Shown here in pieces: positions 46,510-56,141 of a stretch of DNA of 64,000 bases; within the stretch, counting starts at the first letter, position 1; the number at the start of each line of letters is the position of its first letter. Origin of the DNA: Halanaerobium praevalens DSM 2228. Its GTDB lineage: Bacteria; Bacillota; Halanaerobiia; Halanaerobiales; Halanaerobiaceae. Below the pieces are notes generated by a model. The model saw only the letters and a list, made by a program, of their open reading frames with translations. It made no database searches and was not told the origin of the DNA. Location: positions 682,001-746,000 of the forward strand of contig NC_017455.1 of assembly GCF_000165465.1 (NCBI RefSeq), in the 5' to 3' direction. The translations under genes and the position numbers were made by a program.

Positions 46510-47793
46510 TTGAGAAATAAATTTTTTGTTTTTTTAATACTTTTATTATTTGTTTTAATTCCTAAACCAGATTCAGTTCAAGCAGAAGTTAGGCATCTTA
46601 ATTTAGAAGGAGAAATTAATAATGCTCAGTATAAATTTATTGAAGATAATTTAGAGCAAGCTGAAAAAGATGGAGTAGATCTTTTTATTATAGAAATTAA
46701 CTCGTTGGGTGGTTTTGTTGATCCTGCTTTAAAAATAAGAGATAGCATTTTTGCTGCTGAAATTGAAGTTATAACTTTTGTTAAAGGAAGAGCATGGTCA
46801 GCTGCAGCTTTAATTGCTTTAGCTGGTGATGAATTATATATTTCTCCATCTGCAAGTATTGGAGCAGCTGAAACAAGACCTAAAGAAGAAAAATATATTT
46901 CAGCCTTAAGAAAAGAATTTGCTGTCACTGCTGAACATCGAAATAAAAATCCTGAAATTGCAGAAGCTATGGTTGATTCCTCTCTGGAAATTGAAGGGAT
47001 TATTGGAGTAGATAAACTTTTGACATTAACAGCTAAAGAAGCAATAACAACTGGCATTGCAGATTATAGACTTTCATCTTTAGCAGAAATAGCTCAAGTG
47101 AAAAGTTTTAATTTAAATGAAATAACAAAAGTTGAAAAAACTAACTTAGAGAAAATTATGGGCATAATTAGTAATCCTTATGCTAGCTCCTTAATCTTGA
47201 TTATTGCTTTTTCAGCTTTGATTTTTGAAGCACTTACTCCAGGTTTTGCTCTAGGAGGAACTATTGGTATTATCTCTTTGTTAATCTTTTTTAGTAGCCA
47301 TTTATTTATTGGTTCAATTGGGAATGGAATAATTATTTTGTTTATTATAGGGATTATTCTTATTTTAGCTGAAATTTTTATTATTCCTGGTTTTGGAATT
47401 GCTGGGATTAGTGGTATTATTTCAATTTTTATTAGTTTATTTTTTATATTTCCAAATACCACAATTGCAATTAATGTTTTATTGGCTGTAATTATAAGTA
47501 CTTTACTTTTAGCAGTTTTAATGTTTAAAAAAATTGGCACTAGTCGTTTTTGGAAAAGAATTTCTTTAGAAAATAATTCTAAAGATTTTTATTCTTCAAG
47601 TTCTAAAAAAGATTATTTAAATAAAAGAGCAAAAACCTTGTCTAAACTTCGTCCAGCTGGTACTATTAAAATAGATAATAAAAGAATTGATGCTATAAGT
47701 GACGGAAGTTTTATTGAGAAGGGAACAGATGTAGAAGTTATTTCAGTTTCTGGTTCTAAAGTTGTTGTTCGAAAAATTATAGAGGAGGAATAA
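46510..47793 (+). CDS. Membrane NfeD-family (ClpP-class) serine protease homologue
   Basis: A 427-aa protein with a signal peptide (residues 1-25), a ClpP-fold periplasm-facing domain (about 25-200), four or five membrane helices (about 220-345) and a C-terminal NfeD OB-fold (about 370-427). Ser97 in GRAWSAAAL is the candidate nucleophile, at the position known in the archaeal homologue PH1510; I could not assign the lysine base by eye. Such proteins act with flotillin-like partners, whose gene follows three bases later. TTG 46510 follows AAGGAGGG. Confidence 0.88.
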   Translation: MRNKFFVFLILLLFVLIPKPDSVQAEVRHLNLEGEINNAQYKFIEDNLEQAEKDGVDLFIIEINSLGGFVDPALKIRDSIFAAEIEVITFVKGRAWSAAALIALAGDELYISPSASIGAAETRPKEEKYISALRKEFAVTAEHRNKNPEIAEAMVDSSLEIEGIIGVDKLLTLTAKEAITTGIADYRLSSLAEIAQVKSFNLNEITKVEKTNLEKIMGIISNPYASSLILIIAFSALIFEALTPGFALGGTIGIISLLIFFSSHLFIGSIGNGIIILFIIGIILILAEIFIIPGFGIAGISGIISIFISLFFIFPNTTIAINVLLAVIISTLLLAVLMFKKIGTSRFWKRISLENNSKDFYSSSSKKDYLNKRAKTLSKLRPAGTIKIDNKRIDAISDGSFIEKGTDVEVISVSGSKVVVRKIIEEE

Positions 47794-47796
47794 ATA

Positions 47797-48777
47797 ATGG
47801 AAATTTTTTCAGTATTAATTTTGGTAGCTTTAATATTATTTTTTATTTTATTTTTTTACTTTATCCCACTTGGATTATGGATATCTGCAACTGCTGCAGG
47901 AGTAAAAGTTGGATTTTTTAATTTAATTGGAATGCGTTTAAGAAGGGTAGTACCATCTTCAATTGTTGCTCCAATGATTAAATCACATAAAGCAGGTAAG
48001 GGTTTAAGTAGTGATCAATTAGAGGCCCACTATTTAGCTGGGGGTAATGTTGATCGAGTAGTTGATGCTTTAATTGCTGCTCAAAGAGCAGAGATTGATT
48101 TAACTTTTGAAAGAGCTGCTGCTATCGATTTAGCAGGTAGAGATGTACTTGAAGCAGTTAAAATGAGTGTTAACCCTAAGGTTATACAGACTCCAGTAGT
48201 TACAGCTGTAGCGAGGGATGGTATTCAGGTGATGGCAACTGCTAGAGTAACTGTAAGAGCTAATATAGAACGTCTTGTTGGTGGAGCAGGAGAAGAAACT
48301 GTACTAGCAAGAGTTGGTGAAGGAATTGTTACAACAGTAGGTTCTGCAAAATCACATAAAAAAGTATTAGAAAATCCTGATTCTATTTCTAAAACAGTTT
48401 TAGACAAGGGCTTAGATTCGGGAACAGCATTTGAAATTCTATCTATTGATATAGCAGATGTTGATGTTGGTAAAAATATTGGTGCTCAATTACAAACTGA
48501 TCAGGCAGAAGCAGATAAAGAGATTGCACAAGCTAAAGCTGAAGAAAGAAGAGCTATGGCTGTTGCTGAAGAGCAAGAAATGAAAGCAAGAGTTCAAGAA
48601 ATGAGAGCTAAAGTTGTAGAAGCTGAAGCTGAAGTACCACTTGCAATGTCAGAAGCTCTAAAAAATGGTAAGCTTGGAGTTATGGATTATATGAATTTGA
48701 AAAATGTAGAGTCTGATACTAAAATGAGAAGTAGTATTTCTGAAATATCAAAAGAAGAAAATCAGAATGAAAATTAA
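47797..48777 (+). CDS. floA: Flotillin-like protein FloA
   Basis: A 326-aa membrane scaffold of functional lipid domains. A single N-terminal helix (about 6-30) precedes the SPFH-like region and the family block [17 protein letters not shown]; the C-terminal half is an Ala/Glu-rich coiled coil (about 225-300). The size is that of Bacillus FloA (YqfA). GAGGAGGAATAAATA precedes ATG 47797. The nfeD-floA pair is conserved and probably controls membrane organisation or protein turnover. Confidence 0.95.
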   Translation: MEIFSVLILVALILFFILFFYFIPLGLWISATAAGVKVGFFNLIGMRLRRVVPSSIVAPMIKSHKAGKGLSSDQLEAHYLAGGNVDRVVDALIAAQRAEIDLTFERAAAIDLAGRDVLEAVKMSVNPKVIQTPVVTAVARDGIQVMATARVTVRANIERLVGGAGEETVLARVGEGIVTTVGSAKSHKKVLENPDSISKTVLDKGLDSGTAFEILSIDIADVDVGKNIGAQLQTDQAEADKEIAQAKAEERRAMAVAEEQEMKARVQEMRAKVVEAEAEVPLAMSEALKNGKLGVMDYMNLKNVESDTKMRSSISEISKEENQNEN

Positions 48778-48810
48778 TCTTTAGACTGCTTTAAGTGCTG
48801 GAGGTGAAGG

Positions 48811-49263
48811 ATGGGAGATTTAATTTTTGTACTGCCAATATTAATAATCTTTTTTACTATTTTGTTTAAAATCTTTCTTTTTCTAAAAAAGATATTTGGC
48901 TTTTTTGCAAAAGCATTTAATTTAACAATTGAAAAAGCTGATGCAGATAAATCAGATAGTCAAAGCAAAGCTGAGACTATTGATTATTTAGATAATTATC
49001 GTCAAACATTAGAAACTAAAGATAAAAAAGTTGAAAATCCATCAACTGTAGAAAAGAAAGAGCAAGTTTTAAAACAAAAACAAAAAATGCAGCCTAATGC
49101 AAAGATTAAGAAGAATATTGAAAAAAATAAAGAGAAAAAGAAAAAAAATAAAAGAAAAAAAGTTGATTCTTTGGCAGGACTATTTAGTGATTATAGTGAA
49201 GCCGAAAAAGCGGTAATTTATAATGAAATTTTATCTAAACCTAAATCTCTGCAAAAGGATTAA
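48811..49263 (+). CDS. Small membrane protein of unknown function in the floA operon
   Basis: A 150-aa protein with one N-terminal membrane helix (about 4-28, FVLPILIIFFTILFKIFLF) and a soluble, highly charged tail: an acidic part (44-75) and a lysine block (about 105-125, mostly K and N). It ends with the AEKAVIYNEILSKPK segment, which looks like a short conserved helix. No family is recognised. GGAGGTGAAGG precedes the ATG. It takes the place of yqfB-yqfC-yqfD in the Bacillus order and is followed by a terminator. Confidence 0.8.
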   Translation: MGDLIFVLPILIIFFTILFKIFLFLKKIFGFFAKAFNLTIEKADADKSDSQSKAETIDYLDNYRQTLETKDKKVENPSTVEKKEQVLKQKQKMQPNAKIKKNIEKNKEKKKKNKRKKVDSLAGLFSDYSEAEKAVIYNEILSKPKSLQKD

Positions 49264-49273
49264 TATTTTAGCG

Positions 49274-49306
49274 AAAACTGTGGCCTTTTAAGGCTGCAGT
49301 TTTTTG
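49274..49306 (+). terminator. Terminator of the nfeD-floA operon
   Basis: AAAACTGTGGCC pairs with GGCTGCAGTTTT over 12 pairs (two G-U), then more Ts; outer TTAGC/GCTAA arms add a second stem. Confidence 0.85.
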
Positions 49307-49313
49307 GCTAAAT

Positions 49314-49341
49314 TTGTTTAAAAGAATAAATATGATATAAT
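49314..49341 (+). promoter_or_regulatory. Promoter of the phoH operon
   Basis: TTGTTT (49314-49319) and TATAAT (49336-49341), 16 bp apart, with extended -10 TGA. Confidence 0.55.
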
Positions 49342-49374
49342 AAATAAGTAAAAGAACTAAGGAGGAGTTATAAT

Positions 49375-50337
49375 TTGAGTCAAAAAGAAATAGAAATTGA
49401 AATTAATGATTATCAAATTGCTCAAAATTTATTTGGCCATAATGATCGGAATTTAAAAATAATCGCAGAAGTTTTAGCTGTAGAGATTAGTGGTCGAGGA
49501 AATAAAATAAAAATAAAAACTAATGAAAATAAGATAATTAAAGTCAAAAAAATTATAAAAAAATTAATTTCTTTAACAACTAAAAAAGAAGAATTTTCTC
49601 CTAAACAAATAAAATATGCAGTTGAACTATTGAAAAGAAATCCAGCTGTAGATTTGAATAAAATTTATAAAGAAGTTATTTTAGAAAATTATAAAGGCCG
49701 TAAAATAAAAGCTAAAACTATGGGCCAAAAAATATATTTAGAATCAATAAAACATCGAGATATTGTTTTTAGTATAGGACCTGCAGGTACAGGTAAAACT
49801 TATTTAGCAATGGTTATGGCTGTTAAAAGCCTTTTAAATAATGAAGTCAATCGAATAGTATTAACTAGACCTGCGATTGAAGCAGGAGAAAATTTAGGCT
49901 TTTTGCCAGGAGATATGCAGGAAAAAGTAGACCCCTATTTAAGACCCTTATATGATGCAATTTATGATATTTTAGGTCCAGAAAAATCTAAATTATACCA
50001 AGAAAAAGATATTATAGAAGTGGCCCCTTTAGCTTATATGAGAGGGAGAACACTTGATGATTCTTTTGTAATTTTGGATGAAGCTCAAAATACTACTTTA
50101 GAGCAAATGAAAATGTTTTTAACTAGAATAGGATTTAAATCAAAAGCAGTAATTACTGGAGATATCACTCAAATTGATTTACCAACTAAAAAAAATTCTG
50201 GTTTAGCTACAGTACAAAATATTTTAAAAGATATTAAAGGTATAGACTTTGTTTATTTAAGCCGTCAGGATGTAGTAAGACATGATTTAGTTAAAGAAAT
50301 CATTAAGGCATATGAGAGTTATGAAAGTGGGAGCTAA
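49375..50337 (+). CDS. phoH: PhoH family ATPase
   Basis: A 320-aa P-loop ATPase of the PhoH type, linked to RNA metabolism. The N-terminal KH-like part (about 1-95) is followed by Walker A IGPAGTGKTY, TRPAIEAGENLGFLPGD, and Walker B FVILDEAQNTT. TTG 49375 follows GGAGGAG. Pairing with ybeY two genes downstream is conserved and supports a shared role in rRNA processing; the gap to pgpH is two bases. Confidence 0.95.
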   Translation: MSQKEIEIEINDYQIAQNLFGHNDRNLKIIAEVLAVEISGRGNKIKIKTNENKIIKVKKIIKKLISLTTKKEEFSPKQIKYAVELLKRNPAVDLNKIYKEVILENYKGRKIKAKTMGQKIYLESIKHRDIVFSIGPAGTGKTYLAMVMAVKSLLNNEVNRIVLTRPAIEAGENLGFLPGDMQEKVDPYLRPLYDAIYDILGPEKSKLYQEKDIIEVAPLAYMRGRTLDDSFVILDEAQNTTLEQMKMFLTRIGFKSKAVITGDITQIDLPTKKNSGLATVQNILKDIKGIDFVYLSRQDVVRHDLVKEIIKAYESYESGS

Positions 50338-50339
50338 AA

Positions 50340-52562
50340 ATGAAAATCATGAAAAAATTAAGGCTTAAAATTAGAGGTTGGAGAAAAAAATATCTAGATT
50401 TTTCGAATAATACTTATAAAATAATTTGGGCTTTATTTTTCTTTGTTTTAATTTCTTTAAGTCTAAGTTTAGACTTAATTCCAAATCAAGTTGATTTAAG
50501 AGCTGGACAAGTCAGTCAAAATGATATAACAGCACCTAGAACCATAACTTTTGTTAATGAAGAAAAAACTTCTGAATTGCAAAGAGAAGCTGCAGAAACA
50601 GCACCAAGAGTTTATGAAGAAGATAGTACTGTTAAAGAGGAAGTTTTTAATAAAATTAATAATTTTTTCGAAAGTATAAACCAGAAAAGAGAGTCTTTTT
50701 ATTTAAATCAAATTAGTCAAGTTGAAACTGATTCTAATCAAGAAAAAAAAGAAACTGATTCTGAAAAAGAAATCCCAGCATTTGAAAAAATTAATTTTAG
50801 TGAATCTGAAAAAAATGAAATTATTAATTTAATTAAAAAAGATCTTGATTTTGAAATAAAAGATGAGAATTTAGTATCATTAATTGTTTTATCTAAATCT
50901 GAGTTAAAGGATCTAAAAAATAAAGCAATTAATATTTTAGAACAAAAATTAGATAATAGAATATTACCTTCAGATTTAGTAGCAGTCCGAGTTGATTTAA
51001 GACAACAGGTGATGGAAATGGATTTAGCTAGAAATAAGAGGTTATTCTTAGCTGATTTAGTTGAATCAGTAATTTCTGCTAATATGTTTTTAAATCAAGA
51101 AGCTACTGCTAAGAGGAGAGAAAAAGCTGTTTCAGAAGTTGAGCCAGTAAAAAAAACAGTGCGCCAAGGAGAAATAATTGTGCGTAAGGGTGATGTTGTT
51201 ACTGAGGTAGATATAAAAGTTTTGGAAAAAATAGGAATGAAAAAAAGTGGTATTAATTATTATAATATTGCTGGTCGAGTTTTAATTAGTTTCATTTTAT
51301 TTTCAGTTTTAGGTTTTTATTTTTATAAGTATCAAAGAAAAATTTGGACTGATAATAGTAAACTAATTTTAATTGAACTTTTAATTTTAATTGTCGTTAT
51401 TTTATCTAAAATTTTAATTTTATTTCAAAATCCCTTTGTTGATTATCTCGTTCCAACAGCTATGGCTTCAATTTTGCTAACAGTTTTGATTGGTAGTGAA
51501 ACAGCTGTAATTAGTACTTTATTTATTAGCTTATTAATTGCACCTGTTTATGATATGAATTTTAATATTGTTTTAACATCATTTTTAGCTGGTTTAATTG
51601 GTATCTTTAGCGTTACAAAAGTTAAAGAACGCGGTGATATTATTCGAGCAGGTTTAAATATTAGTTTTATTTTGGCGTTTTTAATTGGGGGACTTTCTCT
51701 TTTACAGCAAAATCAAAATTTAACTTATTTAATCTGGTCAATTGGAGCAGGAATCGTGAATGGACTTTTAGTTGGAATTTTGGCTAATGGTTTACTACCT
51801 TATCTTGAAGATTTATTTGATTTAACAAGTTCTGTTAAATTATTAGAACTTTCTAATCCAAGTCAGCCAATTTTGAAAAGAATGTTAGTTGAAGCTCCAG
51901 GGACTTATCATCATAGTGTAATTGTTGGTAATTTGGCAGAAACAGCTGCTGAAGATGTTGGAGCAAATTCTTTATTAGCTAGAGCCGCAGCTTATTATCA
52001 TGATATTGGAAAATTAAAGAGACCATACTTTTTTTCTGATAATCAATTTGGAGGGGAGAATCCGCATGATAAAACTTCACCTAACTTAAGTGCTTTAATA
52101 ATTAAATCACATGTTAAAGATGGGGTGGAATTGGCTGAAAAAAATGGTTTGCCAGCTAAGATTATAGATATTATAAAACAACATCATGGAACAAATTTAA
52201 TTTCTTATTTTTATCAGCAGGCATTGCAGACAAATAAACATGATGATATTGAAAAAAAAGATTTTCGTTATGATGGACCTAAGCCCCAAAGCAGAGAGGC
52301 AGCTATTATAATGTTAGCTGATATTACAGAAGCAGCTGTTAGATCGAAAAGGTTTAATAAAAATAATCATGATCGGATTGAAGGTTTTGTCAGAGGGCTT
52401 GTTAAAGACAAATTAATAGAAAATCAGCTTGATCAATCAAACTTAACTTTAAGTGATTTAGATACAATTGTTAAAAGTTTTGTTAAAGTTTTAACTGGTA
52501 TTTATCACCAGCGAGTTGAATATCCAGAAAAACTATTACAAGAGATGAAAGGTGGTAATTAA
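50340..52562 (+). CDS. pgpH: Membrane HD phosphodiesterase PgpH (c-di-AMP)
   Basis: A 740-aa 7TM-HD receptor. An N-terminal helix (about 24-45) leads to an extracellular 7TMR-HDED domain (about 50-300), then seven membrane helices (about 305-485) and a cytoplasmic HD domain (about 500-720) with YHHSVIVGNLAETAA, AAYYHDIGKLKRP and IKQHHG metal-binding motifs. Its Listeria and Bacillus homologues hydrolyse c-di-AMP, a regulator of potassium and osmotic balance. ATG 50340 or 50349 are both possible. The long extracellular domain has a charged insertion near 130-145. Confidence 0.93.
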   Translation: MKIMKKLRLKIRGWRKKYLDFSNNTYKIIWALFFFVLISLSLSLDLIPNQVDLRAGQVSQNDITAPRTITFVNEEKTSELQREAAETAPRVYEEDSTVKEEVFNKINNFFESINQKRESFYLNQISQVETDSNQEKKETDSEKEIPAFEKINFSESEKNEIINLIKKDLDFEIKDENLVSLIVLSKSELKDLKNKAINILEQKLDNRILPSDLVAVRVDLRQQVMEMDLARNKRLFLADLVESVISANMFLNQEATAKRREKAVSEVEPVKKTVRQGEIIVRKGDVVTEVDIKVLEKIGMKKSGINYYNIAGRVLISFILFSVLGFYFYKYQRKIWTDNSKLILIELLILIVVILSKILILFQNPFVDYLVPTAMASILLTVLIGSETAVISTLFISLLIAPVYDMNFNIVLTSFLAGLIGIFSVTKVKERGDIIRAGLNISFILAFLIGGLSLLQQNQNLTYLIWSIGAGIVNGLLVGILANGLLPYLEDLFDLTSSVKLLELSNPSQPILKRMLVEAPGTYHHSVIVGNLAETAAEDVGANSLLARAAAYYHDIGKLKRPYFFSDNQFGGENPHDKTSPNLSALIIKSHVKDGVELAEKNGLPAKIIDIIKQHHGTNLISYFYQQALQTNKHDDIEKKDFRYDGPKPQSREAAIIMLADITEAAVRSKRFNKNNHDRIEGFVRGLVKDKLIENQLDQSNLTLSDLDTIVKSFVKVLTGIYHQRVEYPEKLLQEMKGGN

Positions 52563-52564
52563 TA

Positions 52565-52996
52565 ATGATTAATGTAGACTTTAATAATAGTCAAACAGCA
52601 GTTGAAATTGACCAAGAAATTTTAAAATTATTAGAAAAAGTAGTTGTAACTGCAGCTGAGATTGAAGGTTATAGTGGTGGTGAAGTAAGTATAGCTTTTG
52701 TAACTAAAGCAAAAATTAAAGAATTAAATAATGATTATAGAGATAAAGATTCAGTGACAGATGTACTTTCTTTTCCAATGGATGCTGAAGTGCTAGGAGA
52801 TATAATTATTTCTGCTCAAATAGCTTCTGAACAGGCTCAAGAATACAAACACAGCTTGAAAAGAGAGTTAGCTTATTTAACAGTCCATGGTATGCTGCAT
52901 TTATTTGGTTATGATCACCATGGTCAAGAAGAAAAAAATGAAATGAGACAAAAAGAAGAGCGTGTTTTAACTCAATTAGGTATTAGCAGAAATTAG
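52565..52996 (+). CDS. ybeY: Endoribonuclease YbeY
   Basis: Zinc endoribonuclease of 143 aa for 16S rRNA 3' maturation and ribosome quality control. The metal site is in HGMLHLFGYDH, and DSVTDVLSFPM is the other family block. ATG 52565 lies two bases after pgpH, with AAAGGTGG upstream. The phoH-pgpH-ybeY-dgkA-cdd-era order is strongly conserved. Confidence 0.97.
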   Translation: MINVDFNNSQTAVEIDQEILKLLEKVVVTAAEIEGYSGGEVSIAFVTKAKIKELNNDYRDKDSVTDVLSFPMDAEVLGDIIISAQIASEQAQEYKHSLKRELAYLTVHGMLHLFGYDHHGQEEKNEMRQKEERVLTQLGISRN

Positions 52997-53004
52997 GAAT
53001 TAAA

Positions 53005-53706
53005 ATGTGGATTTTAAAAACAATAGAAAGCTTTAATTATGCAATTGCTGGTTTTATCCATGCGATTAGAACCCAAAGAAATATGCAGTTTCATTTATTA
53101 GCTGCAACTTTTGTACTTTTTTTTAGTCTTTTTTTTGATTTAACTAGATTAGAGTTGGCTTTAGTTATAATTTCAATTGCTTTTGTTATTTTTGCTGAGC
53201 TAATAAATACGGCAGTAGAAGTGATTATTGATATTTTAACTCAAGATTATAGTTTTAAAGCAAGAATTGCTAAAAATATTAGTGCAGCTGCAGTTGTAGT
53301 TGCAGCTTTTAATTCTGTTTTTATTGCTTATTTAGTTTTTTTTAAAAGGGCACAAGAATTATCCTTAAATTTAATTTTTAATATTAGGCATGAGCCTTTG
53401 CATTTGATTTTTATCAATTTAACTTTAATTTTTATTTTAATAATAGCAATCAAGTCAATATTTATTAGTGGAACCCCACTTAAAGGTGGAGTAGCAAGTG
53501 GTCATGCAGCTATTTCAGCTTCTTCAGTTTTAATTATCTGGTTTTTAACTAATAATTTAATTGTTCTTTCTTTAACTTTATTACTTGCTTTATTAACAAT
53601 CCAAAGTCGTTTAGAAGCAGATACCCATTCATTTAAGGAAATTATATTAGGAGCTTTAATTGGGATTATTTCGACACTTATAGTTTTTTATTTTTTTAGA
53701 ATTTGA
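53005..53706 (+). CDS. dgkA: Diacylglycerol/undecaprenol kinase fused to a PAP2-like phosphatase
   Basis: A 233-aa membrane protein in two parts. Residues 1-115 are DgkA: three helices with the active-site AELINTAVEVIIDI and the N-terminal FNYAIAGFIHAIRTQRN. Residues about 125-233 are PAP2-like, with SGHAAISA and SRLEADTHSFKEIILGALIG; the usual Asp of motif 3 is Glu. In Firmicutes DgkA phosphorylates undecaprenol, so the fusion could interconvert undecaprenol and its phosphate for cell-wall precursor recycling. A start is at ATG 53005, nine bases after ybeY. The single-gene form in Bacillus lacks the second domain. Confidence 0.88.
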   Translation: MWILKTIESFNYAIAGFIHAIRTQRNMQFHLLAATFVLFFSLFFDLTRLELALVIISIAFVIFAELINTAVEVIIDILTQDYSFKARIAKNISAAAVVVAAFNSVFIAYLVFFKRAQELSLNLIFNIRHEPLHLIFINLTLIFILIIAIKSIFISGTPLKGGVASGHAAISASSVLIIWFLTNNLIVLSLTLLLALLTIQSRLEADTHSFKEIILGALIGIISTLIVFYFFRI

Positions 53707-53735
53707 TAACATAGTTGACTGTGGAGGAATTAATA

Positions 53736-54995
53736 ATGTATATAGAATTATTGTTTTTGGTTATTTTAATAGTTTTATCTGCCTTTTTTTCGGGCTCAGA
53801 AACTGCTTTTATGGCTGTGAATCGGATAAAAATAAAAGAAAAAGTCCAAAGAGGAGATGAACATGCAGTTAAAGTTGATAAACTTCTTCAAGATCAAACT
53901 AGGTTATTGACTACTATTTTAATTGGTAATAACTTAGTTAATATTGCAGCTTCCTCCATAGCAACAGCTTTGTCAATTCAATTATTTGGAAGTAAAGGAG
54001 TTGGAATTGCAACAGGTGTTGTAACTATTTTAATTTTAATTTTTGGAGAAATAACACCTAAATCATTAGGGAATAACAAATCAATTGCTTACGCTAAATT
54101 AGCAGCAGTTCCTTTATATTATTTAGAGATAATTTTATCTCCTTTTATTTATCTTTTTACCAAAGTAGTAAATCTTTTTGTTAAAGATAAAAGCTTAATT
54201 TCTTCTGCTTTTTTAAGTGAAGAAGAAATTAGACGTTTTGTTAATGTTAGTCAACGTGAGGGTGTTATTAAAGAAACTGAGCAGGAAATGATTCAAAGTG
54301 TTTTTGAATTTGATGATACTCTTGTTAAAGAAATAATGATTCCTCGAATTGATATTATTTGTATTGAAAAAAATGCTTCATTAACTGAACTTATTAAGTT
54401 AGGGGTAGAAAAAGGACATTCTCGAATTCCTGTTTTTGAAGAATCTATTGATAACATAATTGGTTTGATTTATATTAAAGACTTGCTTGAACTTTTACTT
54501 GCAGAAGAAAAAGTTGTAACAATTGAAGAATTTGTAAAACCAATTTATTTTATCCCTGAAGGTAAACCAATTAACCAGTTATTATCTGAAATGAAAGAAA
54601 GAAAAGAACATATGGCAATTGTAGTTGATGAATATGGTGGAACTTCTGGTTTAATTACAATTGAAGATTTATTAGAAGAAATTGTTGGTGATATTCAAGA
54701 TGAATTTGATTTAGAAAAAAGCTATATTGAGGTTATTGATGATAATAAATTATTGATTGATGGAAGAGTAAATATTGATGAGTTAAATAAATATTTACCA
54801 ACTTCTTTAGTTGAAAGTGATGACTATGAAACTGTAAGTGGTTTGATTTTATATTATTTAAACCGTTTACCTGTCCAAGGAGAAAAGTTAGAATTAGACA
54901 AAATAACTTTTGTTATTGAAAGTATCATTGATAATCGAATTCGTAAAATAAAATTAATTCATGAAAACAAGTTAGATCTTAAAAACGTTGAATAA
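53736..54995 (+). CDS. CorC/HlyC-type CNNM family membrane protein
   Basis: A 419-aa protein with a DUF21 membrane domain (about 1-185, four helices; SAFFSGSETAFMAVNRIKI), a CBS pair (about 195-315) and a CorC_HlyC domain at the C-terminus (about 330-415). Homologues export magnesium or affect metal balance. ATG 53736 follows GTGGAGGAATTAATA. It lies between dgkA and cdd, not usual in Bacillus, and ends 17 bases before the DUF3048 gene. mgtE, a magnesium channel, is found 2.4 kb further on. Confidence 0.92.
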   Translation: MYIELLFLVILIVLSAFFSGSETAFMAVNRIKIKEKVQRGDEHAVKVDKLLQDQTRLLTTILIGNNLVNIAASSIATALSIQLFGSKGVGIATGVVTILILIFGEITPKSLGNNKSIAYAKLAAVPLYYLEIILSPFIYLFTKVVNLFVKDKSLISSAFLSEEEIRRFVNVSQREGVIKETEQEMIQSVFEFDDTLVKEIMIPRIDIICIEKNASLTELIKLGVEKGHSRIPVFEESIDNIIGLIYIKDLLELLLAEEKVVTIEEFVKPIYFIPEGKPINQLLSEMKERKEHMAIVVDEYGGTSGLITIEDLLEEIVGDIQDEFDLEKSYIEVIDDNKLLIDGRVNIDELNKYLPTSLVESDDYETVSGLILYYLNRLPVQGEKLELDKITFVIESIIDNRIRKIKLIHENKLDLKNVE

Positions 54996-55012
54996 TATTT
55001 AGAGGTGAGAAG

Positions 55013-56107
55013 ATGAAATCAAAATTATTTATTTTAATGGTCTTATTAAGTATAACTTTAGTTTTTTTGACTGGTTGTGGTTTTAAAGAAAAAAGTCAAA
55101 AGCCTAAGCCTGAAGAACAAATCCAGACTCAAACTGATTTAAGCTCTCAAGAAAGAAAAGAAGAAATAGCAAGTTTAGAAGAAAAATATGAGATTGAAAG
55201 TTCAACTGAGAATCAAATTTTTGAAAATAATTATGAGGCCAGTTCACCTTTTACAGGTTTACCAACTAAAGAAGAATATTATAATCGAGCAGTAGCAGTT
55301 GCTATTGAAAACTCGCCAGCTGCTAGACCTCAAACTGGTTTAGATGAGGCAGCTGTAGTCTATGAGTTCATGTTAGAAGGGGGAATAACAAGATTTTTGG
55401 CCATTTATTGGCCTGAAATACCTGTTAAAATAGGTCCAATTAGAAGTGCCAGGCCAGCTTTAATAGAAATTGCTCGTTCATATGATGCCTTATTTCTTCA
55501 TGCTGGAGCTAGCCCAGATGGTTTTCAACTTTTAGCTGATTCTAAGCTTCTTAATTTGGATCAATTATATAAGAGTAAATATTTTTGGCGGAGTAGTAAA
55601 AGAAAAGCACCCCATAATTTATATTCTGGTCAAAAACCTTTGGCAGAATATATAGCTAATTTGACTGAGAAAGAATATCCTAAACAATTTAATTTTATAA
55701 CCGCTTCGATAATTAATGATTTTAAAGAGGCTCAAAATATTAAAATAGATTATTGGGGAGCTTATGATGTTCTATACAAGTATCAAAGCTTAAAAAATAA
55801 TTATTTAAGATTTATTAAAAGTGATAATAATCCACATTTAAGTGAAAATGGAAAACAATTAACAGCTAAAAATATTATAGTTCAATATGTAAATACATCT
55901 ACTAAAGATGATCAAGGTAGACAAGATATTGATCTTAGTTCAGGCGGTGAAATCAAGCTTTTTAGAGATGGAATTGTAATTAATGGTAGTTGGGAAAAAA
56001 GAAATAATAAGATAGTTTATTTAAATTCTAAAAATCAAAAATTAGGTATTAATCCAGGGCAAACTTGGATTCAAATTGTAGCTAAAAAGACTAAAGTTAG
56101 TTATTAA
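55013..56107 (+). CDS. DUF3048 (YerB-like) lipoprotein
   Basis: A 364-aa exported lipoprotein. Signal peptide ends in LTGC; a charged linker extends to about residue 70; the DUF3048 N domain begins FTGLPTKEE and includes IENSPAARPQTGLDEAAVVYEF and KIGPIRSARP, and the C domain ends near KTWIQIV-like QTWIQIVAKK. Its role is unknown, though it is common in Firmicutes cell envelopes. GAGGTGAGAAG precedes ATG 55013. It is an insertion in the conserved dgkA-cdd order. Confidence 0.9.
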   Translation: MKSKLFILMVLLSITLVFLTGCGFKEKSQKPKPEEQIQTQTDLSSQERKEEIASLEEKYEIESSTENQIFENNYEASSPFTGLPTKEEYYNRAVAVAIENSPAARPQTGLDEAAVVYEFMLEGGITRFLAIYWPEIPVKIGPIRSARPALIEIARSYDALFLHAGASPDGFQLLADSKLLNLDQLYKSKYFWRSSKRKAPHNLYSGQKPLAEYIANLTEKEYPKQFNFITASIINDFKEAQNIKIDYWGAYDVLYKYQSLKNNYLRFIKSDNNPHLSENGKQLTAKNIIVQYVNTSTKDDQGRQDIDLSSGGEIKLFRDGIVINGSWEKRNNKIVYLNSKNQKLGINPGQTWIQIVAKKTKVSY

Positions 56108-56141
56108 TAAAAAATAGAAAAATTAACTTGAGGTGTTAATA

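Noticed and set aside
46626-47540. Long minus-strand frames opposite the nfeD-type gene
   Set aside because: They are shadows of a biased plus-strand gene with clear domains; no ribosome binding sites.
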